From contig JACQGV010000006.1 in NCBI GenBank assembly GCA_016199375.1, positions 1 to 6,098 of the forward strand: a stretch of 6,098 bases of DNA, in the 5' to 3' direction. The position numbers and the translations under genes are program-made. Positions 1 through 4,416 of the stretch are shown here, one piece after another; within the stretch, counting starts at the first letter, position 1, and the number at the start of each line of letters is the position of its first letter. This DNA is from Chloroflexota bacterium. Lineage in GTDB: Bacteria; Chloroflexota; Dehalococcoidia; SHYM01. The notes below the pieces were generated by a model. The model worked only from the letters and a program-made list of their open reading frames with translations, ran no database searches and had not been told where the DNA came from.

Positions 1-641
1 AGCTCCCTGGCCACGAACTCGCGGTCTATGGGGTAGGCCACCCCGGCCAGCGCCCCCGACCCCAGGGGCAGCACGTCCGCCCGGGCGTGGGCCTGGCGGA
101 AGCGCTCCCCGTCCCGCTCCAGCATCTCCACGTAGGCCAGGAGGTGGTGGGCCAGCAGCACCGGCTGCGCCCGCTGCAGGTGAGTGTAGCCAGGCAGGGG
201 CACGTCCAGGTTCCGCTGGGCCTGGTCCAGCAGGGCGCCCTGGAGGGCCTTCAGCAGCTTGAGGGTGTCCCGGACGGCGTCCTTGGCGTAGAGCCGCAGG
301 TCCGTGGCGACCTGGTCGTTGCGGGAGCGGGCGGTGTGGAGCTTGCGCCCGGCCTCGCCGATGCGCTCGGTGAGCTGGGCCTCGATGTTCAGGTGGATGT
401 CCTCTAGCTCCAGCTTGAACTCGAAGGTGCCACGCTGTATCTCCTCGCGGATGCGGCCCAGGCCCATCACGATGAGCTCGGCGTCCTTGTCGCCGATGAT
501 CCCCTGGCGCGCCAGCATCCGGGCGTGGGCGATGGAGCCGCGGATGTCGTACAGGGCCAGGCGCCGGTCGAAGGGGAGGGAGGCGGTGTACTCCAGCGCC
601 TTGCGGGCGGCGGGCTTATCGAAGCGCTCGCGCAGCGTCAT
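1..641 (-). CDS. argH: Argininosuccinate lyase, N-terminal part (runs off left edge)
   Basis: Cytoplasmic enzyme of the last step of arginine synthesis: argininosuccinate is split into arginine and fumarate by a homotetramer of the fumarase/aspartase superfamily. About 213 residues are present; the C-terminal half, with the mobile signature loop, lies outside the window. Family motifs visible: FDRRLALYDIRGSIAHARML (24-43), DIHLNIE (81-87), HTARSRNDQVATD (102-114), then GYTHLQRAQP and GSGALAG. The start at 641 is chosen because its ATG overlaps the TGA of the upstream gene (ATGA, 638-641) and homology begins right there. No strong Shine-Dalgarno is seen, so translation is probably coupled. The usual N-terminal WGGRF is replaced by LRERF, so the extreme N-terminus differs from textbook ArgH. 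Third gene of the operon starting with the MaoC-type hydratase. Identification is secure. Confidence 0.95.
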   Translation of the reverse strand, partial: MTLRERFDKPAARKALEYTASLPFDRRLALYDIRGSIAHARMLARQGIIGDKDAELIVMGLGRIREEIQRGTFEFKLELEDIHLNIEAQLTERIGEAGRKLHTARSRNDQVATDLRLYAKDAVRDTLKLLKALQGALLDQAQRNLDVPLPGYTHLQRAQPVLLAHHLLAYVEMLERDGERFRQAHARADVLPLGSGALAGVAYPIDREFVARE

Positions 642-1120
642 GGCCGGGAGCCCTGGGGGCCCGCCTTTCCAGGAGAGGAGGGTGGCACGACCAGCTCGAC
701 CACATCGCTGCCCAAGGCCCGATAGAACTCCTGCTCCGTGGCGCCGGCATAGCCCAGGACCAGTTGCAGCAGTGCATGGCAGGGCTGCTCGTCTTCGTCG
801 GCGTAGATATAGGGATCATCGTCGCCCCGATACTCATCGAGGCCGGGGTCGGCGGTCCAGCGGATCATCTGGTCGGGCGCCAGCTCGATCTCCAGCACAT
901 CGAGGCCGGTGTTGTAGAGCTCGCCCAGGGCCACCTCCTGCACCGGGCTGGCCTTGCCCCGCCGCATCCGGACGGCCAGACAGGTGCCGGCGGCCTCCGC
1001 CAGCCGCCTGACCAGCGCCTCCCTGGTCGGCGCCTGGGTGAAGCAGCCGGGCAAGCTGGCGCACTGGGCGGCCCACCAGCCGCTCCCCTTGTCCTGGGCG
1101 GCGACGGCGTAGAACTTCAT
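638..1120 (-). CDS. Orphan protein with HicB-like N-terminal fold
   Basis: A 160-residue protein I do not recognise over its full length. Residues 2-50 resemble the HicB/UPF0150 antitoxin fold: a beta strand (FYAVAAQD), WWAAQ, the characteristic LPGCFTQAPT turn, then an amphipathic helix (REALVRRLAEAAGTCLAV). The remaining 110 residues have no obvious domain; they include an acidic run (EYRGDDDPYIYADEDEQP, 96-113) and a hydrophobic helix HALLQLVLGYAG. No HicA-like toxin ORF lies next to it, and no DNA-binding C-terminus is apparent, so an antitoxin role is not supported. The start ATG at 1120 overlaps the TGA of the MaoC gene (1117-1120), and its own TGA overlaps the argH ATG, so it is held between two couplings. 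Possible roles are a regulator or accessory protein of either neighbour. Gene reality is likely; function is unknown. Confidence 0.75.
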   Translation of the reverse strand: MKFYAVAAQDKGSGWWAAQCASLPGCFTQAPTREALVRRLAEAAGTCLAVRMRRGKASPVQEVALGELYNTGLDVLEIELAPDQMIRWTADPGLDEYRGDDDPYIYADEDEQPCHALLQLVLGYAGATEQEFYRALGSDVVELVVPPSSPGKAGPQGSRP

Positions 1121-1602
1121 GCCGCTGTCTCGGCGCCCCGCCTGGGCACCAGGAAGCGCCGCCGGAAGGTCAGCACCCGCTGGCCCTGCTGGTTGATGAC
1201 CCTGGTCTCGACGTGGACGACGCCCCGGTCGGGCTTGCTGGCCGACTCCCGCTTGTCCAGCACCTCGCTCTCGGCGTAGACGGTGTCGCCGATCCACACC
1301 GGCCCGTCGTGGGTGATCCTCTCGTACTCCAGGTTGGCGATGGTCTTCCCCGACGTGTCGGGCACGCTCATGCCCACCGCCAGGCTCAGCACCAGCGTGC
1401 CCACGACGATGCGCTGGCCGTGCTGGCTCTGGCCGGCGAAGTGCTTGTCTATGTGCAGGGGCATGTGGTTCATGGTAAGCAGGCAGAACTGCGTGTTCAT
1501 GTACTCGGTGATGGTGATGCCGGGCCAGTGCTTGTAGATGTCGCCCGGCTGGAAGTCGTCGAAGAAGCGGCCGAACCGCTCGCGTCCATCGTGTACCGCC
1601 AT
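1117..1602 (-). CDS. MaoC-family (hotdog-fold) enoyl-CoA hydratase/dehydratase-like protein
   Basis: A 161-residue single-hotdog protein. The order of elements is typical of MaoC-like proteins: FDDFQPGDIYKHWPG (14-28), ITITEYMNTQFCLLTMN (29-45), PLHID (48-52), GQRIVVGTLVLSLAVGMSV (62-80), GDTVYAESEVLDKRES near 106-121, and a final RRRFLVPRR strand. It resembles the subgroup that hydrates branched or dicarboxylic acyl-CoAs (mesaconyl-, itaconyl- or methylmalyl-CoA type), but the substrate cannot be told from sequence. In (R)-hydratases the catalytic motif is D-x-N-P-x-H; here the matching residues are N45 and M47 before H50, so classical activity is uncertain. ATG 1602 is preceded by AGGGGGA at good spacing. 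First gene of the operon with the HicB-like gene and argH. The metabolic link to arginine synthesis is not obvious. Confidence 0.9.
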   Translation of the reverse strand: MAVHDGRERFGRFFDDFQPGDIYKHWPGITITEYMNTQFCLLTMNHMPLHIDKHFAGQSQHGQRIVVGTLVLSLAVGMSVPDTSGKTIANLEYERITHDGPVWIGDTVYAESEVLDKRESASKPDRGVVHVETRVINQQGQRVLTFRRRFLVPRRGAETAA

Positions 1603-1646
1603 GCTGTCCCCCTGGCGCGGCGTCCGAGACCGCCGCTGCTCACGTC

Positions 1647-1675
1647 ATGCTAGCATCGGGGTCGGGAGCGGTCAA
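1647..1675 (-). promoter_or_regulatory. Promoter of the MaoC/HicB-like/argH operon
   Basis: On the minus strand, TTGACC (1675-1670) is followed after exactly 17 bases by TAGCAT (1652-1647), preceded by TGC as in an extended -10. The -10 lies in the perfect palindrome ATGCTAGCAT (1647-1656). Predicted transcription start is near 1640, giving a leader of about 38 nt before ATG 1602. The -35 matches 5 of 6 and the -10 4 of 6 consensus bases. Prediction from sequence only. Confidence 0.6.
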
Positions 1676-1775
1676 ACCAGGGGCAGGGGGGTAGCGCTCT
1701 CTCCGCGGGCGTTGACGGGGCATGTGGCTCGGTTGGCGGCATACCGATGAGGGCCTTAACCAGCAGGCGGCGCTG

Positions 1776-1804
1776 TTGTGGAGGGGAGAGTGAGGCGCTA
1801 GAAT
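1776..1804 (+). promoter_or_regulatory. Duplicated tRNA-Asn promoter (copy 1)
   Basis: TTGTGG (1776-1781), a 17-bp spacer and TAGAAT (1799-1804). The same arrangement occurs 412 bp downstream before the intact tRNA. In this copy it would transcribe the broken tRNA and the GIY-YIG gene. Six bases around the -35 (GTTGTG) and the whole -10 region are conserved between copies, while much of the spacer differs. Confidence 0.6.
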
Positions 1805-1860
1805 CTATCCGGCCCCGCACGGGGCTGCCTCGTGTTCCCCGGTAGCTCAGTTCGGTAGAG
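1792..1860 (+). repeat. 69-bp direct repeat, copy 1 (tRNA-Asn promoter, leader and 5' half)
   Basis: Identical base for base to 2204-2272, offset 412 bp. It contains the -10 box, a leader hairpin (GCCCC 1812-1816, loop GCAC, GGGGC 1821-1825) starting near the predicted transcription start, and tRNA-Asn from the first acceptor base through the D arm (1836-1860). Looser similarity extends upstream to about 1766. Together with copy 2 it brackets the GIY-YIG gene. Confidence 0.95.
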
Positions 1861-1891
1861 TCCCGACAGGTCGGGATTAACGGCTTGGTCG
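1836..1891 (+). pseudogene. Truncated tRNA-Asn (5' half with rearranged anticodon arm)
   Basis: Bases 1836-1860 equal the acceptor 5' strand (TCCCCGG) and D arm of the intact tRNA at 2248. The 10 bases that should follow (5' anticodon stem up to the first anticodon base) are replaced by a 16-base palindrome (1861-1876). The sequence then returns to tRNA: TTAACGGCTTGGTCG (1877-1891) differs from the intact copy by one base. T arm, 3' acceptor strand and CCA are missing, so it cannot be a functional tRNA. It ends 9 bases before the GIY-YIG start codon and so forms the predicted 5' leader of that mRNA. Confidence 0.85.
1861..1876 (+). repeat. Perfect inverted repeat inside the tRNA remnant
   Basis: TCCCGAC, two bases, GTCGGGA: a perfect 7-bp inverted repeat replacing the 5' side of the anticodon arm. 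It sits exactly where the remnant and the intact tRNA diverge, so it may mark a break/repair or insertion junction. In RNA it would form a short hairpin just upstream of the nuclease start. Confidence 0.8.
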
Positions 1892-1900
1892 CCTTTCCTG

Positions 1901-2176
1901 ATGCCCTTCTTCGCATACATCTTGAGAAACCCCGAAGGCCGCTATTACATAGGCCAGACCTCCGACCTGACCGCTCGGCTGCAGCGCCATAACGAAGGTG
2001 ATGTGTTCTGGACGAAGGGGCGTGGTCCGTGGTTGCTGGTCTATTGGGAGACGTTTGCCAACCGTGGGGACGCGGTGAGGCGGGAGCGCCACCTCAAGCG
2101 CCTGAGGAGCAGGGTGGCTATTGAGAGGCTGGTGACCCAGGGCACAGCCGGGCAGGGTCTTAGGGACGATGTGTGA
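1901..2176 (+). CDS. Standalone GIY-YIG endonuclease-domain protein
   Basis: A 91-residue protein that is essentially one complete GIY-YIG nuclease domain (UPF0213/YhbQ-like), the usual size for standalone members. Key residues are all present: Y6 in AYILRN (GIY strand), YYIG (15-18), R26 and H30 in ARLQRHN, TKGRGPWLLVYWE (38-50) and the metal-binding glutamate E62 in RRERHLK, followed by SRVAIERLV. Such domains cut DNA with one divalent metal ion; the target here is unknown. ATG 1901 is chosen because the family begins four or five residues before YIL. No Shine-Dalgarno sequence is seen; the region just upstream is the tRNA remnant, so translation may be leaderless-like, weak or structure-dependent. 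The gene lies between a broken and an intact copy of tRNA-Asn, a position suggesting a mobile or homing-like nuclease cassette. It is not UvrC, which is much longer. Confidence 0.9.
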   Translation: MPFFAYILRNPEGRYYIGQTSDLTARLQRHNEGDVFWTKGRGPWLLVYWETFANRGDAVRRERHLKRLRSRVAIERLVTQGTAGQGLRDDV

Positions 2177-2187
2177 TGGCGGCGGCG

Positions 2188-2216
2188 TTGTGCGGGCATT
2201 GGAGAGGCGCTAGAAT
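2188..2216 (+). promoter_or_regulatory. tRNA-Asn promoter (copy 2)
   Basis: TTGTGC (2188-2193), 17-bp spacer, TAGAAT (2211-2216). Predicted start near 2223, about 25 nt before the mature tRNA end, leaving a leader with a GC-rich hairpin (2224-2237) that RNase P would remove. The arrangement is the same as in copy 1. Confidence 0.65.
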
Positions 2217-2272
2217 CTATCCGGCCCCGCACGGGGCTGCCTCGTGTTCCCCGGTAGCTCAGTTCGGTAGAG
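2204..2272 (+). repeat. 69-bp direct repeat, copy 2
   Basis: Identical to 1792-1860. This copy continues into the complete tRNA-Asn. Homologous recombination between the two copies would remove a 412-bp circle carrying the nuclease gene and leave one intact promoter-tRNA unit. Confidence 0.95.
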
Positions 2273-2324
2273 CGGGCGGCTGTTAACCGCTTGGTCGTAG
2301 GTTCGAGTCCTACCCGGGGAGCCA
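2248..2324 (+). tRNA. tRNA-Asn (GTT)
   Basis: Full cloverleaf: acceptor TCCCCGG (2248-2254) pairs CCGGGGA (2314-2320), discriminator G, encoded CCA (2322-2324). D arm GCTC/GAGC (2257-2260, 2270-2273) encloses AGTTCGGTA; anticodon stem GGCGG/CCGCT (2275-2279, 2287-2291) has one G-T pair; loop CTGTTAA puts anticodon GTT at 2282-2284; T arm GTAGG/CCTAC (2297-2301, 2309-2313) with loop TTCGAGT. It decodes AAC and AAT. Nothing suggests loss of function. Confidence 0.97.
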
Positions 2325-2334
2325 AAATCCCTAA

Positions 2335-2351
2335 TGGCAAGAAAGTTGCCA
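2335..2351. terminator. Inverted repeat after tRNA-Asn, possible weak terminator
   Basis: TGGCAA, loop GAAAG, TTGCCA: a perfect 6-bp inverted repeat 10 bases after the CCA end. There is no following T run, so intrinsic termination would be weak. It lies 22 bp upstream of the next promoter and could instead be a protein-binding site. Confidence 0.3.
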
Positions 2352-2373
2352 CAAAGCCAGCCTACCCAGGGCA

Positions 2374-2382
2374 TGCTATAAT
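2374..2382 (+). promoter_or_regulatory. Extended -10 promoter for the SnoaL-like gene
   Basis: TGC followed by a perfect TATAAT (2377-2382). No recognisable -35 sits 16-18 bp upstream; TTGCCA at 2346 is 25 bp away, too far. The TGn motif can replace a -35 element. Predicted start near 2389, giving a leader of about 119 nt before the GTG at 2508. Confidence 0.65.
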
Positions 2383-2392
2383 CCACGATTCA

Positions 2393-2442
2393 CAGGTTCT
2401 ATGTGCCACGACCGGAGCAAGCTCCGGAAGGCGCAAGACCTG
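2393..2442 (+). promoter_or_regulatory. Long nested hairpin at the 5' end of the SnoaL-like mRNA
   Basis: Three stacked helices pair in order: CAGGTT (2393-2398) with GACCTG (2437-2442, one G-U pair), GTGCC (2403-2407) with GGCGC (2430-2434, one G-U), and CCGGAGC (2412-2418) with GCTCCGG (2421-2427, perfect; the innermost pair probably stays open, leaving a CAAG loop). Small internal loops separate them. The structure begins about four bases from the predicted transcript start, so it is the first thing made. It could be a riboswitch-like or stability element; I do not recognise a known class. Confidence 0.5.
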
Positions 2443-2507
2443 AGTTACGTGAGCCCTAGACGGCCTCAACAGCAGAGTAGCCACCAGCAGCTATAGGAGG
2501 GACATAC

Positions 2508-2906
2508 GTGGAGAAGTCCAGAGCACTCGCCAGCATCATCGCCGGATGGTTTAGCGCAGCCGCCAAGGGAGACGCCGCCTATGCGGACAAACATCTCTCC
2601 AAACGTTCTGCCATGCTCCTCGTCGGCACCGACCCCAAGGAGTGGGTTCGAGGCAAAGCCGCCGCCAAGTTCCTGACGAATGAAGCCAAAGCCATGGGAG
2701 GCCAGATTAAGGTCAGAGTTGGCAAGGTCGAGGCGTACCAAGAGGGCACGGTTGGCTGGGGCATTGCCAACCCCGCCATCACCCTGCCCAACGGCAAGGT
2801 GTTCCAGCCTCGCTGGAGCGCCGTCTTCCACCGGGAAAACGGCAAGTGGAAAATCATCCAGATTCACGCCTCCGCAGGCGTGCCCAACGAGCAGCTCCTG
2901 GGCTAG
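2508..2906 (+). CDS. SnoaL/NTF2-like small protein
   Basis: A 132-residue protein with an NTF2-like cone fold of the SnoaL type. The N-terminal helix (SRALASIIAGWFSAAAKGDAAYADKHLS) is followed by LLVGTDPKEWVRG (37-49), a second helix, the strand VGWGIANPAITL, and the C-terminal pair WSAVFHRENGKWKIIQIHAS ending with VPNEQLLG. Related proteins are soluble domains of unknown or varied function (small-molecule binding, isomerases, polyketide cyclases); no reaction can be assigned. The start is GTG 2508, chosen because AGGAGG (2495-2500) lies 7 bases upstream and no ATG fits. No signal peptide or membrane segment is seen. It has its own extended -10 promoter and a long structured leader, and appears monocistronic. 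Length is normal for the family. Confidence 0.85.
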   Translation: MEKSRALASIIAGWFSAAAKGDAAYADKHLSKRSAMLLVGTDPKEWVRGKAAAKFLTNEAKAMGGQIKVRVGKVEAYQEGTVGWGIANPAITLPNGKVFQPRWSAVFHRENGKWKIIQIHASAGVPNEQLLG

Positions 2907-3054
2907 GCACTGCTCGCGCCATTCGCCCTGACTGCCTAGAGACAACCGGAGAGTGGGGCGCCGGCCTGATGCGCTCGGAAGCGTCGAGCATGGAGCCGTT
3001 GCCGTGCCCGGGGGTCCGTGCAGGCCCCGTCGTCCGGCCGATTATGACGAATGT

Positions 3055-3070
3055 CGGCGGATTGCCGCCG
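3055..3070. repeat. Palindrome abutting the -35 of the thiolase promoter
   Basis: CGGCGG, loop ATTG, CCGCCG: a perfect 6-bp inverted repeat whose last base touches the first base of TTGACC. Flanking GTC (3053-3055) and GAC (3072-3074) add partial outer symmetry. The position suits a regulator-binding site; a terminator is less likely because no T run follows. Apart from this and the promoter, 2907-3176 shows no gene or RNA I can support. Confidence 0.4.
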
Positions 3071-3099
3071 TTGACCCTGTTATGAATCGGTGCTATAGT
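3071..3099 (+). promoter_or_regulatory. Promoter of the thiolase/CoA-transferase operon
   Basis: TTGACC (3071-3076), 17-bp spacer, TATAGT (3094-3099), preceded by TGC (3091-3093) as in an extended -10. Both boxes match 5 of 6 consensus bases. Predicted start near 3106, with a leader of about 70 nt before ATG 3177. Confidence 0.75.
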
Positions 3100-3176
3100 C
3101 GCCCTATGCGCAGTGCTGTGTCCACCCTGGGCAGGGGCGTTGTTTGAGGGGTAAGCCAGGCCGGGGAGGGTTGGGG

Positions 3177-4370
3177 ATGCGTTCGACGCTGCGGGACCGA
3201 GTGGCGGTGGTGGGAGCGGGCTGCACGCCGTTCCGAGAGCACTGGAACAAAAGTGGCGACGACCTGCTCGTGGAGGCCTGTTGGGAGGCCTTCGAGGACG
3301 CGGGGCTGGGCCCCAGGGACATGCAGGCGGGGTGGCTGGGCGGCGGCATCACCGGCCAGACCCTGGCCCATGCCCTGCAGCTCGACTTCATCCCCGTGAG
3401 CCGGGTCGAAAACTGGTGCGCCACCGGCGGCGACGTCATCCGCAACGCCGCCATGGCAGTGGCGGGCGGCTTCTACGATATTGTCCTGGTCGCCGGCTTC
3501 AGCAAGACCAAGGACACCCCTGCCCTGCGGGGGAACATCTTCAATGGTGGCCCCTCTGGCACCTGGCTGCATGGCCAGGACGTGACCTTCGCCGGGCCCG
3601 CCAGCGGCAGCTTTGGCACCTTCGCCCCCCGCTACGTGCACCACTACGGCCTCAAGTTCGAGGATGTCAAGCGGGGCCTGGGCGCCATCGCCGTGAAGAA
3701 CTACGCCAACGGCGCCCTCAACCCCAAGGCCTTCCTCCGCAAGACCGTCACCATGGAGGAGTACCTGAGCGCGCCCATGCTCTCCTGGCCCCTGGGGCTC
3801 CACGACTGCTGCTCCATGCCCGATGGGGCGGCGGCGCTGATCCTCACCACGCCTGAGATCGCCCCGAAGATCCGGCCCGACTATGTGGTGCTCAAGGGCC
3901 TCGGCATGAGCGTCGGCACCAAGCAGGGCCAGCTCGATTCCTCCTACGACTGGGTCCATTTCCCGGAGGCGGTGATAGCGGGACGGCAGGCCTATGAGAT
4001 GGCCGGGGTCAGCAATCCCCTCAAGGAGTTGGATGTAGCCTGCGTCCACGATGCCTTCACCGTGGTGGAGCTGGTGGTGTCCGAGGACCTGGGCTGGGCG
4101 CCCCGTGGCCAGGCGTACAAATACGTGCAGGACGGCGTCTTCGACCGGGTGGAGGGCGAGCTGGCGGTCAACCCCAACGGGGGGCTCAAAGCCTTCGGCC
4201 ACGGCGGCGGCTCCTCCGGCATTCACAAGAGCTACGAGGTCTACAAGCAGCTTCAGGGTAAAGCCGGCGAGCGCCAGGTCAAGAACGTATCCCTGGGCCT
4301 CACCCACGACCAGGGCGGCTATCCCGGCACCTACACGGTGGTGATCGGGATCTGGGGCACCCGCGACTAG
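3177..4370 (+). CDS. SCP-x/lipid-transfer-type thiolase-family protein
   Basis: A 397-residue thiolase-fold protein of the SCP-x (sterol carrier protein-like) branch, which cleaves or forms beta-ketoacyl-CoA. N-terminal strand RVAVVGAGCTPF (8-19); nucleophile C81 in VENWCATGGDVIR; CSMPDGAAALIL (212-223); CVHDAF (289-294) with H291; NPNGGLKAFGHGGGSSG (332-348) with H342 in the place of the usual GHPxGAxG. The second catalytic cysteine of classical thiolases is absent: the C-terminal loop reads LTHDQGGYPG (375-384), as is common in SCP-x-like thiolases, so activity need not be that of degradative thiolase. ATG 3177 is chosen because GGAGG (3165-3169) lies 7 bases upstream; the in-frame TTG at 3144 adds 11 residues outside the family. 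The DUF35 OB-fold partner often beside such genes is not seen. First gene of a two-gene unit with the CoA-transferase. Confidence 0.9.
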   Translation: MRSTLRDRVAVVGAGCTPFREHWNKSGDDLLVEACWEAFEDAGLGPRDMQAGWLGGGITGQTLAHALQLDFIPVSRVENWCATGGDVIRNAAMAVAGGFYDIVLVAGFSKTKDTPALRGNIFNGGPSGTWLHGQDVTFAGPASGSFGTFAPRYVHHYGLKFEDVKRGLGAIAVKNYANGALNPKAFLRKTVTMEEYLSAPMLSWPLGLHDCCSMPDGAAALILTTPEIAPKIRPDYVVLKGLGMSVGTKQGQLDSSYDWVHFPEAVIAGRQAYEMAGVSNPLKELDVACVHDAFTVVELVVSEDLGWAPRGQAYKYVQDGVFDRVEGELAVNPNGGLKAFGHGGGSSGIHKSYEVYKQLQGKAGERQVKNVSLGLTHDQGGYPGTYTVVIGIWGTRD

Positions 4371-4416
4371 GCGGTCGGTATCCACGTCCGCACCATCGGA
4401 AGCCTCGGAGGCGCTA

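Noticed and set aside
304..1653. Plus-strand ORFs opposite argH, the HicB-like gene and the MaoC gene
   Set aside because: Antisense shadows with Arg/Pro-rich or otherwise featureless products; the minus-strand genes carry clear family motifs and coupled starts.
1836..2324. Integrase-type genomic island att sites
   Set aside because: The duplication covers the promoter and tRNA 5' half, not the 3' end, and no integrase is present between the repeats.
2041..2352. Minus-strand ORF reading RVGLEPTTKRLTAARSTELSYRG
   Set aside because: This is the reverse translation of the tRNA-Asn gene and its leader, a well-known false protein. The similar minus-strand ORF at 1650-1916 is the same artefact from repeat copy 1.
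2393..2470. Cyclic-di-GMP-I (GEMM) riboswitch in the SnoaL-like leader
   Set aside because: CACAGG and GGCGCAAG superficially recall the GEMM layout, but the second conserved helix and its receptor sequence are not present downstream. TPP, cobalamin and FMN signatures are also missing.
3144..3176. TTG start at 3144 for the thiolase
   Set aside because: It would add 11 Gly/Arg-rich residues not typical of the family, and the good GGAGG is placed for ATG 3177.
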